From assembly GCA_017590115.1 (NCBI GenBank), contig JAGGNK010003113.1, positions 546,209-610,208 of the forward strand: a DNA stretch of 64,000 nucleotides, in the 5' to 3' direction. This DNA comes from Montifringilla adamsi (taxonomy: Eukaryota > Chordata > Aves > Passeriformes > Passeridae). Below, one piece after another: positions 47,130 to 59,449 of this stretch; position 1 is the stretch's first letter, and every line of letters begins with the position of its first letter. The translations under genes were made by a program, and so were the position numbers. Below the pieces are notes generated by a model that saw nothing but the letters and a program-made list of their open reading frames with translations, was not told the origin of the DNA and did not search any database.

Positions 47130-50100
47130 ATGTCCGTGCCGGGGAGCAGACGCGCGTCCACAGGATCACGAAGGTGAATATGCTTCAGCCTCTGGCCTCG
47201 GGACTGGACAGCAGCGCCTGCAGCCGGGATGAGACGATCCCCACGATCCCCACACCTCCACCACCAGCTGCCACTTCGCAGCACGAACCCCCAGCCCAGC
47301 TTTCGGGGGTTTGCATGGCACTGCCCGCTGCACAGCACTTCCCTGTCCGTGCATGCAGCTCCCCGAGTGCTGCACGCCCTGTCCCTCTGTCCGTCTGTGC
47401 CACAGCCAGGACCGACCCCTCCGTCCGTCCAGGCGAAGGCAGGCAGTGGTGGAGAGCACTGGGTTGGGGCAATGAAACTGGGAGGTATGTTAGCCCTTGG
47501 AAAATGTCTCCTTGAGCTGAGTGGTAAAGAGAGAAAAAGAGGGAAAAAGCATTTATTCCCCTGCCAATGTCTCCATGACCTGGACTGCCGTTATGGAGGT
47601 GCAGGCTCGGCGTGGGCAGGGAGAAGAGGCAGAGCTGCCCTCGTCTAGGTGATGCTCTGGCAGATGTGGCTCGAGTCATGCTGGGATCATGCTCCCAGGG
47701 GACTCTTATGGGGCTCCCAAGGGGCTTCCAAGGGGATCCCAGGGGCTCCCAGGGTCCTCAGGGTGTGAGGATGCTGTGCCAGCATCCATGGGCTGCCACG
47801 CCAGGGAAGGGGGAGCGGGTGGACATCCCCCCCAGTCCTGCCTTTGTGCCCGTCGCCATGTCCGTGCAATTTTGATCCCTGCTGTTTGTTTTGTCCTTTT
47901 GTCTTGTGTGTTCTCGGTGTGGTGGTTGGCAGTCGTGGGGTTTATGGACGGAGTGGCTTTGCCTCCTTCTTTAAGTCTTCAGCGCCCTCAGCCACTCGGC
48001 CTGAGACACAGCCTCTTCTCCCTGCCTCCAGGCGCCCCTCGCCCCCCGGGAGGGACACCTACGGCACCTCCTCGCTGAGCAGCAGCAGCAATTCTGGCTC
48101 CTGCAAGGGCAGCGACAGCAGCCCCACCCCAAGGTAACCCATCACCCGTGGCCCCAGGGCGGCTGCTGGGTGCCCCCGGGCAGGGGGAGCAGTTCCCCGT
48201 GCTGCCGGTGCCGGTCCCAGCGGGGACAGGAGCGCAGGGGCCGCTGGAGCGAGGCTGTGCGCTTGGTGGCCGGGGGAGCCGGAGCTGCCGGAGCTGCTGG
48301 TGTGTCTCCAGAGACCCTCACTACCCTCCTCCTCCAAACCTCTCCGCCGCTGTTGTTGTGTCGTCTCCCTCCCTGTCCCCCCGCCTGCCACGCAGGGATC
48401 CCCCGTCCTCTTCCCTCCATCCTGCTGTGGCTGTGGCTTGCACGCTGCACGCTCCCTCCCGCCGCTCCCGCATTCCAAGGAGCACCCGGATCCTTCCAGA
48501 CCAAAGGCACGAGGGCAAGAGCTTCGCTTCCATCCCCTTGTGCTGCCCGGCAAAGGTTTGGCAAGAGCTGGTGGCCCCCTGGCTTCTCAGCAGGGAGCTC
48601 GGGGTGTGTTCGGGGCACAAACAGCCAGCACGGCGCTGTGGCGTGGGTGCCGGCCCCAGCCCTGCAGGCACAGCAGCCCGTGGTGCACTGCTCATCACCT
48701 GCCTGAACCCTGCCCCGTGCCAGCCCCCAGAGGTGGAATCATTCTGGGAGGATCTGAGGGGCCCGAGGGTGACATGGTGAGCAGGTCCGATGCGTGCTGT
48801 TGCTGGGGCAGTGGCCTTCCTGCTGCCATGGGGCATTCCAAGGCATGGATGCTTCTCACACAATGCTTCTGGACATGGCTAAAGGCTGCTGGGCTGATGG
48901 ACACCATGCAGGGGGGCTTTGGGACGCCTCCTTTCCATTCATAGGGAGTTTGGTCCCCCCACTGCCATGCCAGAGCCACTCGTGCTGTTCCCAGCTCTCC
49001 ACGTGCCTCCCAGCTTGGGGAGCCCTGTCCCTGGCCAGCCCCTGCTCTCTGCACTGTCCCAGGCTTTGGGCCAGTAATGTCACTTCATCTGCCCCAGTGC
49101 CAGTGGTGGCATAAGGAGGGTCCAGACGTGCTGCTGGCCCAGCCCAGAGCAGATGCTGGATTCCCTGGCTTGCTCCCCATGGGCAGGACAGCCACTACCT
49201 CCAGACCTGCTCCATCCCAAACCCTTTCGTTCCCCATTTTGTGCCTCCATCTCTGGTGGGGCCAATCCCACCCTGGGGTCTCCATCCACATCAGTTGTTT
49301 CCAGGAAGGTTGCTCTGGGCACACAGAGACCTTGGTTGCCCTGGTTCTGCTCGTGGCCCAGCAAAGTCCCCAGCACACAGAGCACTCAGCACCTGACAGC
49401 AGCACCAGTGTGTCCAGGAGCTGCACCCACCCTCTGCCAGGGCACAGCACCGAAGACACCCTGTCTGTCCTGCCAGGGCACAGCACACAAGACACCCACC
49501 CTGTCTGTCCTGCTAGGGCACAGCACACAAGACATCCACCCTGTCTGTCCTGCCAGGGCACAGCACACAAGACACCCACCCTGCCCCTCTCATCAGGGCA
49601 CAGCACCCTCATGCACCCACTCTGCCCCTCCTGCTCTCAGGGCTCCTTTGGGATGTATTACAAGGCTGCACCCCAAGAACAGGCCTTAGAACCCCTGGGT
49701 CAAGCCTGTGCTGACCCTGGCACTGGCAGTGGGTGACATGTGTGTCCCTGCAGGCGCTCGTCCAAGTACAACCTCTGCAGTGACAACCATGGGATAAAGC
49801 CACCGACGCCGGAGCAGTACCTGACTCCCCTGCAGCAGAAGGAGGTCTGCATCCGGCACCTGAAGGCTCGCCTGAAGGACACACAGGAGCGCCTGCAGGA
49901 CAGGTGAGCTCGTGGGAAGGGTGCCAGCACCAGCCATTGCCACCCACTGTGGCAGCTCCTGTCTGGGACTGGTCCTTCTGGGAGTCTCAGTTCCCAGCAT
50001 GGCACCTTGTCCTCGTGCTCGTGCCCAGGGACCGAGGTCACAGCTGTACCATGGCATGGCTGGCATGTGGGATCTGGCACTGCTGCCCGTCCCACCTGGG

Positions 50101-51889
50101 AGCTGCAGATGTGGGGACTGGAGAGCCCCACGTCCCACCTGCAGTGGCTGCGTTCTCCCCTCGCCCTGTTTAAGTCCCTGCCATGGTTTTGCTGAATTTC
50201 AGCGTCAGAGGGTGGCTAATCCCCATCTGCTCTCTCAGGCTTAGGCACGGCCCCGCCGCCGTGCCAGCTGCCACGCGCCCGCCCGGGGCACCTGCCCATC
50301 CCCACGCAGCCCTCAGGAGACCTGGGCACTGCAGCCTCTCGGGGAGAAGGCTGAGCATCATTTGCAGGGATCCCTGAGCTCCCACTGCTCCAAACAGTGC
50401 TGCCAGGGGGTCCTGAGCATCAGTCCTGAGGGTTCCTGAGCATAAATCCTGAGAGTCCCTGAGTATCACTCCTGAGGGTCCCAAAGCATCCATCCTTGGG
50501 CTCCCTGAGCATCATTCCTGAGGGTCCCTAAGCATCACTCCTGGGGGTCCCTGAACATTGCTCCTGAGGCTCCCTGAGCATCACTCTGAGGCTCCCTGAG
50601 CATCACTCCTGAGGGTCCCTAAACCACTGGATCCATCCCTTGTTCCCAGTTGGGAATGTTACTGGGTGATCTGGTTGCAACCCAGTGCTGGGCACAGAGG
50701 ACAGGGCTGTCCCTGCAGCCCCCTCAGCGCCGCGGTGGTGCCCTCCCGTCTCCGCAGGGATGCCGAGATCGAGGACCTGAAGACGCAGCTGTCACGGATG
50801 CAGGAGGATTGGATCGAGGAGGAGTGCCACCGCGTGGAGGCCCAGCTGGCGCTGAAAGAGGCTCGCAAGGAGATCAAGCAGCTGAAGCAGGTCATCGACA
50901 CAGTGAAGAACAACTTACTGGAGAAGGACAAAGGCCTCCAGAAGTATTTTGTGGACATTAACATCCAGAACAAGAAGCTGGAGACGCTGCTGCACAGCAT
51001 GGAGGTGGCACAGAACGGGGCGCTGAAGGAGGAGGGCGCCGGCGAGTCGGCCGGGGGGTCCCCGGCGCGGTCCCTCACCCGCAGCTCCACCTACACCAAG
51101 CTGAGCGACCAGGGAGCCGGGGACCGCAACGTGGGGGGCTCGCAGACCATCTCGCTCGACGAGGGTGCCGACAGCGGCTTCGTGGGGATGGAGGAGGCTC
51201 CGGGCCACACGGACCCGCTGGAGGTGGGGGGTGAGCCCGGCACCCGCCTGCCCCCCAGCAACACCTACGAGAAGGTGCTGGGACTGCGGAGCAGCGCGGA
51301 GGCAGGGGTGCAGGCCAGCTGCATGCAGGAGCGGGCCATCCAGACGGACTTCGTGCCCTGCCAGCCCGACCTGGACACCATCCTAGAGAAGGTGATGAAG
51401 TCCCAGGCTTGCAGCTTGGGCAGCCCCACCTCCGCCTGGGTCTCTGAAATGGAAGACACGATGCCCGTCCCCGAGCTCGCCAATCCCACCGGGACCACGG
51501 ACCTGATGGTGGCCGAGCCCGACGCCGCGGCTGCCAGTGCCGAGGGGTGTGTCCCCTGCAACCCGGCGGTGCGGCAGCCCCCCAGCGCCAGCCCCTCGGT
51601 GGCCATCGCCTGCGTGGCGGAGGAGGAGCTGATGGAGGTGACCGGCTGCGAGACCAACCCTTCCAAGAGCTACTGGAGCCGCCACTTCATCGTGGATCTG
51701 CTGGCGGTGGTGGTGCCGGCGGTGCCCACGGTGGCCTGGCTGTGTCGCTCGCAGCGGCGGCAGGGCCAGCCCATCTACAACATCAGCTCGCTGCTGCGGG
51801 GCTGCTGCACCGTCGCCCTGCACTCCATCCGCAGGATGGGCTGTCGCCCCGTCGCCAGCCCCGGCCCCGGAGGCACTGCCCAGCCCTGA
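47130..51889 (+). CDS. SNPH: Syntaphilin, axonal mitochondrial docking protein
   Basis: Coding exons 47130-47173, 48032-48133, 49754-49903, 50758-51889; phases join to 475 codons plus TGA (human about 494). Syntaphilin anchors mitochondria to axonal microtubules. Seen here: N-terminal Ser/Arg-rich part (MSVPGSRRAST), a serine run with GSDSSPTPR, then the near-invariant coiled-coil core at about residues 60-165 (TPEQYLTPLQQKEVCIRHLK, QLSRMQEDWIEEECHRVEA, KGLQKYFVDINIQNKKLET), a divergent acidic/proline-rich middle, and a C-terminal hydrophobic anchor at about 409-428 (FIVDLLAVVVPAVPTVAWLC) followed by a basic tail. As I recall, human starts MAMS; here the first of those codons is GTG, so translation should start at the second Met. 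Exon 2 has a second upstream acceptor (see findings). 5' non-coding exons are unplaced. Confidence 0.95.
47933..48031 (+). other. SNPH: Possible alternative 5' extension of SNPH coding exon 2
   Basis: AG at 47931-47932 follows a long pyrimidine-rich tract (about 47884-47915), stronger than the tract before the AG at 48030-48031. Using it adds exactly 99 bases that stay open and in phase with exon 1 (AG|T), giving 33 residues including GVYGRSGFASFFKSS and ETQPLLPAS. Human syntaphilin as I remember it lacks this segment, so it may be a bird-specific or minor isoform. Confidence 0.4.
49434..49629. repeat. 40-base minisatellite (5 copies) in SNPH intron
   Basis: Units start with 'ctgccagggcacagcacaca' at 49434, 49470, 49510, 49550 and 49590. 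The first is 36 bases, the others 40. The middle three are nearly identical, so the array is young. Confidence 0.92.
50395..50625. repeat. ~24-base minisatellite (about 9 copies) in SNPH last intron
   Basis: Units of the type 'ctgagcatcactcctgaggg' plus 'tccc' repeat about nine times with small changes, ending some 130 bases before the last coding exon. Confidence 0.9.
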
Positions 51890-53345
51890 CCCCTCCGACG
51901 CCCTCCACCCGCCCCCACGGACCCGACTGCTGATTGTAAAGCCCCGGCGTGGCTCCGGCGGGTGGGAAGGGGCCGAGGGGTCTGTGGGTGCATCGAGGTG
52001 TGCTGCCCGCCCCCAGCTCCTCGAGGAGGGAAAGAACTGTTATTGGAAGAGGGGTGTTGGCACCCAGCGTCACCCCCCGCCGATGGACACCCGTGCCTGT
52101 GCCTCTGGCTGCGGGGGGCTGTGGGGCTGCACCCGCCGGGGGGGCTGTCCCGCCATCGCAATTGCTTTTTGTTTGTCGCCGGGTTATCCCAGCCGTGCCA
52201 CGGGCGGGTGATGGCGAGGAGCCGCTGGCAGCGTGGAGCGCTGGGGATGCAGCGGTTCCTTGCTGCAGGTGCAGTGTCTGTCTGTGGGCAGGGGGATGGG
52301 GGGTTCCTGTCCAGACACAGGGATCAGCTCCGGAGCGGTTCGGGCCAGCCCCCCATTCCCTAGGAGATGCCTCCCCACACTGGGATGGAACTGGGCTGCA
52401 GCTCACGCACGGAGCCCCCCGAGGAAGCCGTGGGCTCTCCCTCCCTTTGCTTTGCACTATATTCACTTTTTTTTGGGTACAGGCTGAAGCCCGGCTGTTG
52501 GGACTCTGGCTGCCGGGAAGCGGGACCGGGGGCTCCTGCGGTTCTGTCAGCCGTGCTGCCGGTGATCCCACCACGTGCTGGGGCTCGGATGCCTTTGCTG
52601 GGGTGGGGCAGTGCCGTGCAGGCAGAGCCAAGCCCTTTGCCGCCCCGGCCCACCCAAACCCCCGCTTTGCTGGCGGCCTCCGGAAAAATGCCTTTTTTTT
52701 TTGTTGTTGAAACACAAAGACAGCAAGGATTGCTCAGCGGGGCTGTTGGGGCGCGGGACTTGGGGCTCCCCCGGGCGCGCCGCACTCCCACCCCACGAAT
52801 GTCTGTGGTTTCTTCGTGACTTGAACTAACAGTGTTTCCCCCCAACCCCAACCCAAGCCCACTCCCCCACCTGTGGGTGCCACCGGCCAGGTGCCCTGGC
52901 AGCCAGTGATGCTCCACACGCCAGTGTCCAGTGGTCCCCAGAGGGGCATGTGCCACATCCTGTGTGCCCCACACTTCCCTGCATCCCCCTTCTGCCGGCT
53001 CTGCCCATGCTGGGGGGCAGTGGGGACAGGAACTCTGCCACCAGCACAGCACCAGGTGCCAGGGGAAGGATTTGGGGAGCAGCAGTGTCCAGGCAGCTGG
53101 GGCAGATGTAAGCGGAGCTGGGATATTCGCCTCTTGTGCAATGTGTTTGTGGATCTGTGTACACGTCTGTTAGGCTATCCAAAGCTTTGCCAAGAAATAA
53201 ATGTAACGACTATATTTGAAAGACAAATCTATATAATATATTTTTTAAATACAGAACTGAAAAAGCTGTAACCCCCCTCTTCTTGTTTCCCCTGTCCTGT
53301 ACTCGCTGTCTGTGGTGGATGTAATAAATGTCGCTGGGTCTGTGT
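51890..53345 (+). other. SNPH: SNPH 3'UTR with two poly(A) signals
   Basis: About 1.45 kb after the stop. AATAAA at 53196-53201, then an AU-rich run ('atctatataatatatttttt'), and a second AATAAA at 53323-53328 followed by 'gtctgtgtctgc'. Only about 250 bases separate this end from the SDCBP2 stop codon on the other strand, so the 3'UTRs may overlap. Confidence 0.7.
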
Positions 53346-53598
53346 CTGCTTCGGCTGGAGCCAGCCCTTGGCATCTGCCCTGAGGGGGTGGCCCAAGCAG
53401 GGACACGGGGACAGTGGGACCCTGGTACAGGACATCTGCCCCATCCTTGCTGAGGAGAGGAGGAACCACCCACCAGCCACCAGACTCTGAAGGAATAAGG
53501 GGTTTTGTGCTAGAATAGCTCCTTTGGAGGTGCTGTGGGGTCCTCTCAGCAGGCCCTCTGGGCTTCCAGCGTCAGCTCCCGGAACAGCAGCGATGGTG

Positions 53599-55525
53599 TC
53601 ACAGGTCAGGGATGGAGTGGTCCATGGATGACTTCACCAGCCCTGATGAGAGCCTGAGCAGAGGGAAGGGAGGTCAGTGGGGGGAGCCTGGGGGTCCCTG
53701 TGAGGTGTGGGGGTCCTTGCAGCCCCACATTCTCACCGTTTGACCATGTGCTCATAGATCACGGTGGGGATGATGGTCAGTGTCACCACGTTCCCAGCCC
53801 CTGCCAGCACCTCCATGAGCTGCTTATCCTGCAGGAGAGAGAGGGGGGTCCAGAAGTGCCCAGCTTTGCTCAGTATCCCCCTCCCTCCTGGACTCTCTGG
53901 CCACATCCTGGACTCCCCAGGCATGTCCTGCACCCCCAGGGCACAGCCCTACCTTCATGCCGATGACATTCTGGCCGTTCACCTCGCAGATGCAGTGGTG
54001 GGTGAGGAGCCCGTTGCGGGCGGCCGAGCTGTCCTTGGCCAGCGACACAATCTTCCCCTTCTTCACCACGATGCCTATGTGGCCAGTGCTGTCCTTGTGC
54101 ATGGTCACGGTGCGCTGGAAAGGCCTGCGGGGAGAGCACCGTCACTGCTGCCACCGGCACTGCCACCACCGCCGGTGCCAGCACGCACTCACCTGTCCCG
54201 CACCACCATGACGATTTTTTCAGGGTTCGCCTTCTTCAGCGCGCGCTGTGCCTTGTCGCTGCTCCAGCCCGCGCAGTTCTTGCCGTCGATCTGCAGCACC
54301 TGGTCCCCGAAGCGCAGCCCCACCAGCGCTGCTGGCGAGTTGGCCTTCACCAGCTGCACAAAGATGCCCTGGGGACACAGTGGAGTGGTGGCACAGGGCT
54401 GGCACAGGGACCAGTGGCCATACCATGCCATCTGCACCCTGCTGCGCTGTGGCGCGCTGTGACATTTAATGCCACACGCTGCTGTGTTGTGATACACTGC
54501 CACGTCACGCTGTGCTCTACTGTCATGCTTATGCCATGTCACATCATGCCATGACACAGTCCCGTGCCGTGCCCAGCCCCATGCCAGCCCAGCCCCTCAC
54601 CTGGTCGACGTTCTTCAGTTGCAGCCCCGTCTTGCCCCGCTCGTCCTTGCACAGGTGGATCTCCCGCACACCCGGCTTGATCTCTGCCCGCCGCAGCCCC
54701 GCGCTGTTCCCGCTCAGGGGGGCGACCAGCTGGCCTGGGGAGGGCCCGGCGGGGGTCAGTGCCTGCGGGGGAGCTGGGGTCAGTGGGGACAGGGGGACAC
54801 AGGGCCCTGTGCACCTCAGCCCTTGGGAGTGATGCATCCCTTTCTCAGGCAGGATGAGGAAGCAGAGGGATCCCCATTCTGGCATGGGGGGGGAGCTGCA
54901 TGACGTGTGGCAGGGAGCTGCCAGCCCAGACACCTACGGTGCTGTCCTCCGTGCGCAGGTTCTTCTGGATCTCCTCACTGGAGAGCGCCAGCCCCATGTA
55001 GTTCTCCAGCTCGGCTAGGTTGGGGTACAGCACAGGAGGCTCTGAGGGACATACCAAGGGTGGTCTCAGCTCCTGGCGCCCCCAACCCACAGCCATGGCT
55101 CCCTCCACCCAAAGCCCTCTTGGACCATGGGCCAGCAAAAAGAAACCCCAAAATCCCATCGCCAACCCACTGTGTTGTGGGAGGGGTCTCAGCTGAGCCC
55201 CCCCCTCCCCCATTGAGCATCACTGCCCACCCAGACAGCCCCTGCACAGCGTGAGCTGATCATGTCCCACCTTACCAGTGCCCGAGGTGAGCTTCGGCTT
55301 CTCTGTGACCACTGTGGTGGCAGGGGTCCTCACCCCAGCTGCTGCCTGTGCCTGCCAAGAGACAGGGTGCTCAATGCTGTGACCCCCACCCTGGGGACCC
55401 TCTGAGGTGAGACCCCACAGGGACTCACTGGGGTCTGCTCATCCCTGTAACACTGCTGAGCTGGCACTGACCTGCAGGACCTGGTGGCCCTTCATGTCCT
55501 CCAGGGAGGGGTAGAGTGTTGCCAT
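53599..55525 (-). CDS. SDCBP2: Syntenin-2 (syndecan-binding protein 2)
   Basis: Eight coding exons in transcription order: 55525-55472, 55351-55276, 55041-54934, 54734-54601, 54368-54193, 54124-53953, 53828-53737, 53653-53599. They join to 288 codons plus TGA (human about 292). This is a tandem-PDZ adaptor that binds phosphoinositides and syndecan-type tails. Seen: two LYPxL motifs (LYPSL at 4-8, LYPNL at 48-52), the ALIX-binding type; PDZ1 about 102-181 with loop KTGLQL and the segment [23 protein letters not shown]2 about 186-264 with loop GHIGIVV, then [12 protein letters not shown] and [10 protein letters not shown]-terminal VIYEHMVK and DHSIPDL. Syntenin-2 rather than syntenin-1 is supported by position beside SNPH and by the C-terminus. 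The exon 3 donor (GTGTCT) is weaker than usual but is the only one that keeps phase. Confidence 0.94.
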
Positions 55526-56145
55526 CACTGCTGCTGTCTGGGGACAGGGATGGGCAGTTCAGGGACTGGGTTGCCTCTCTCCAAGCATCCCTCCCAGCCC
55601 GTACCGGAGATGGGCTGTCACCTGGAGTCTCCAGTGTGACTCAAGGCTATGTCACCAGGGCCACCACCACCACCACTTCCTGGTGGCTGGGACACGGATG
55701 GCTGTGTGCTGGGCAGGTCCTGCTCCCCATGCCCACCTGCCCCACAGAGCCATCCCAACAGCACCCAGACAGGGGAGGGGGATATCCCATGGGAATGGCC
55801 CTTCTGCCCCTCATCAGACCCCTCTGCTCCCCATGCCCAGCTGAGCAGTGGGGCCATTCCAGCACTACCCAGACACGGCAGTGAGATGTCCCATGGGAAT
55901 AGTCCTTGTACACACCCTCAGTCCCCTCTGCATCTCCTGTTGTGCCCAAGGCTGTGCCTCCCAAACCTACTCAATGGCATCTTGTGCCCCAAAAAGCATC
56001 ACCCAAAACTCATTGTGTAGGTCCCAAATCCAGACCCAGCTCTGAGTCCTGTGGGAACCAGGCAGGATCCCACCTGCAGCCCAGGAATAGCAGCTCTTCC
56101 AACAGACAAGAGCTCCCAAGTCCAACCCTGGCACCCCAGACTCAC

Positions 56146-56172
56146 CTGCCAACAGCTCCCAGATCCTTGTGA
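56146..56172 (-). other. SDCBP2: SDCBP2 non-coding first exon (approximate 5' end)
   Basis: On the minus strand 'ggatctgggagctgttggca' runs into a GTGAGT donor (56145 downwards). The joining acceptor is above 55537, leaving 12 untranslated bases before the ATG at 55525. The 5' end is set by the TATA box about 30 bases upstream. Confidence 0.6.
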
Positions 56173-56197
56173 CACCACCCTCTGCCTGGCTCCTGGG

Positions 56198-56205
56198 TTT
56201 TATAG
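56198..56205 (-). promoter_or_regulatory. TATA box of SDCBP2
   Basis: CTATAAAA on the minus strand, about 30 bases upstream of the inferred transcript start. SDCBP2 has no CpG island, so a focused, tissue-restricted promoter is likely. Confidence 0.65.
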
Positions 56206-58237
56206 CCGGGCCCAGCCCAGGGAGGGGCCAGACAGGCTCAGCTGATTGCACCCCCGCTAGGTAGGGCACAGGTGAGGAAGAGGAAGATGAAGCCAACAAT
56301 GCACAGAGCCCTGGCACTGCAGGGGTAGGACAGGGATTGGAATGGGGACTGGGATGGCTTTCTGTACGTTCAGGCATCCTGGGGGAGCAGGGATGGGACT
56401 GTACCCCTCCATGGTGCCCTCCCCCCGCCAGTGCATCACCTCTCCTGCCACCCCCAGCATGTGGCTTGGCCCCTGACTGGGCTGCCCCCCACCCCCATTA
56501 TCCTTCCTGGGCTCCACAGGCCCTGCTGGGGGGGTCAAGGGGGCTGCCCACCGTGATCCCCTGCGTGGGTGGCTCCCACTGACACCTCGATGCCCCGGCG
56601 CGTGGGGCTGACGCGGCCGTGACCAGGATCCCGTGTCCCACACCCTTCCCAACGTCACCTGGGACATGTGCCAGGTGTGGGAGTCCCATGCTGCGGGTGG
56701 AGAAACTGAGCCAGCACAGAGCTCAGCATGGGGTGGCCGTGGCATCCTGCTGCCATGGGCCATCACCCTGTCACCGGGGGATCCAGCCCTCCAGCAGCCA
56801 GCGGTGACATTCTGCTGTTGGCATTGAGGATGCCATGGGCCACCCTGTCCCCAGGGGCTGGGCAGGGGGATGCTGAGGGTGCTCGGGCAGGCCTGGACCT
56901 GGTGGCACCAGCCCAGATCTCCCTGGCACAGAGCCAGTCCTACTGTGGAGCCACAGCCAGGCACGTCCCAGCTCCCTGTGCTCCGCTCCAGCGTGCCAGG
57001 CCAGGAGGAAGTGTTTTATTTACTGGAGTTATTTTTAGCTGGATGGTGCCCAGCTGCCTTGACCAGCCCAGGACAAGAACAGCCTCAGCACCAGTGGCAG
57101 AGAGAGTCCTACACAGACACAGAGGATTGTTTCCTGGAGTCTGTTAATTCCCTGAAACCCTCATCCCCACAAAACCACAGCTGTAAGGACTCACACCCCA
57201 CCTGCACTCATGGATGCTTCAGGAGCTGAGCAGGGGCTGAGGGCCCAAGGGCAGGGGGCTTCCCTCAGCCTCCCCCCGGCCCTGGCTTAGCCCCAGCCAT
57301 GGCACTGCCTGGCATTGGTTAATAATTAAAGCAAAAAGCTTCGCAGGAAGAGAAACAAAAACTGGCCTCAAGCTTCCACCCAGGAACAGCCACAGCTAAG
57401 GACAGAGCAGGGTGCCCCACAAGCTCCGGTTCTGCTTAACTGAGCAGCAATTAAGGGCAGTGCTAATTCCTGCACGGCCCTGTGCAAGCACCACTGCTCC
57501 TAGATGCATCCCAATGGCTGAGCTGCTCCTGCCCCAGGGCCACTGCTCCCTCCAGGACCCATTGCACACAAACTTTGCTTGGCACCTGGACAGGCTGTGT
57601 TATTGATCGTGGCTGTGTTATCAGTCGTGGCACACTGATCAAAGGTTGTCAGCAGAGGAACAAGGCACTGGCCCACAGTGGCGCCTGGGCAGGTCCTACA
57701 TACACAACACCCACAGCAGCAAAGCCCAAAGCAGGTGATGTGCTGTGCCCTATGTGCCATGTCCAGATTTCAAAAAGGACTGAAAAAAATCCAGAAAGGT
57801 GTAAGGAAAGGCTTCCCTGGAGCTGCAAGGACCATGGGAACATGCATCCGTCTATCATTTGTGATTCCAGTCCAGGTTGAGTCACAGCCACAAGGGCACG
57901 AGGCTGTGAGGGCAATGCTTAATAGGTTATGGTGAGGCAATTAATTATGCAAATTCCAGCAGGCCGCCATCACCTCCCCACAGAGCACAGGAGCCCCAGG
58001 CACCCTATTGTGCTCCCGGAGCACCTGAGCCTCACACTGAGGCACAGCAGCACAACCCTGGCACAGCACTGCACGAGCTTGGCACTGCACCCAAAGCATC
58101 CCATGAGCCTGGCACAGCACCCCAAAAACCCAGAGCAGCACCCACAGCACCCCACACAGCACCCCCTGAGCCCAGCCCCAGCTGTGCTGAGCAACAGACG
58201 AGCGAGGGAAGAACCTCCAGGACACAGGGCTGAGAAA
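56206..58237. other. Intergenic region between SDCBP2 and FKBP1A
   Basis: No gene is recognised. It holds an AT-rich patch at 57315-57365 and a degenerate CAGCACCCC-type repeat (58025-58160). SDCBP2 upstream control sequence probably lies in the first kilobase. Confidence 0.5.
58025..58160. repeat. Degenerate GGCACAGCACC-type repeat
   Basis: Irregular short units such as 'cctggcacagcaccccaaaa', 'agcagcacccacagcacccc', just beyond the FKBP1A 3' end. Confidence 0.6.
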
Positions 58238-59263
58238 AGCCAGCATAAAGCGTTTTTATTGCGATAATAAACTGGATACCTTTGTGCGGCGGAGAAGGAA
58301 GTGACCGGCGGGAATTTCTGTTACCAACGGACTGGGCAGGGCAGAGGGAGGGGCACAGGGGACAGCTATGCGTCCTGTGAGACCAGGCAAGCAGCGATGA
58401 CCAGCATCAGGTGGCAGGAGAGAATGGGCAGGTGTGCTCAGAGCAGGGACAACAGGGGGCTGATGGTTCCTTTCCACGGGGAAGAAGGAGGACAGAGGTG
58501 TTTTTGTTGAGTTGAGCCCCCACCACCTCCCCTGCAGACAGCACCTTCCCTTTGTCCAGTTTTCCTTTTTCTTTAAAGAAAGCTCCATGCTACGGGATTT
58601 TCAAGGTGTGGTTGAGCTCTGGTGGAAACCCAACTCCCTAAATCCAAAAGTGGTCTGGAGGGGAAGGCAGGCCCACTGTGAGATGGCAGCGTGAAGCAGG
58701 GGCAGAGCAGCCCTCCTTTCCCAGAGCAAACTCATAATGCCTGCAGTGATGCTCCCCAGGGAGCACGGAAAGGCCAGGCTCCCTCGCTGTCCCATTCCAG
58801 GCAGAATTCCTATAAAACAATCCTAGTGCTACCTTGCTCTCTGCATCCCTTCAGCCTCCACAACCTCACTCTGCTATGGCTTTTGCAGCAGCAGCAATTT
58901 CTGGTTTGGAAACACCATAAATCTGCACCAAAACGAGTAACTAACAGAGTTCCTTTTGTTCAAATGACTCCTATCTAAGATCAGCCCATCTGCGTGCTAC
59001 TGGGAAAACGTAGTCTACACCTGGAACAAAAATAAGATTAAGAACTTGACCCAAAAAGAGTTGAGGTTTACGGTGTATAGTTTAAAAAGACATAAAAACA
59101 CGATACAAGGAGGAAGAGTCAGACGCAAAGCTTAGTGACCAAAGGCATTCAATCAAGGTGTAAGGTTATACAATGAGTGTAGTGGACTATCAGGAAAAGC
59201 TCCGTACAAAGTCATGTGCACTCTTCTTGAAGCTGAGATTCTGGATTCCTCCATGTGCCAAAC
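58238..59263 (-). other. FKBP1A: FKBP1A terminal 3'UTR exon
   Basis: The acceptor 'ctcctctctccacacag' on the minus strand (intron side from 59264 up) opens an exon of about 1 kb that ends at AATAAA (plus 58255-58260). It is joined to the last coding exon, whose donor (GTAAGG) lies 23 bases after the stop codon. That distance is too short to trigger nonsense-mediated decay. Confidence 0.75.
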
Positions 59264-59449
59264 CTGTGTGGAGAGAGGAGAGGCAGAGTGACAGAGCTGC
59301 CTGCTGGACAAGGAGAGAATGTGCCCAGGGCACAGCAGCCTCCACACAAACCACACCAGGCCCTCAGAGCAGCAGTCAAGCCTCGATCACGGGGTGGGCA
59401 CAGTCCCACCCTGCCCACACTGTGGGGACCCCACACCCCAGAGCAGAGC

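Noticed and set aside
49434..50625. Regularly spaced repeats resembling a CRISPR array
   Set aside because: The units are contiguous with no unique spacers and lie in introns of a vertebrate gene; they are minisatellites.
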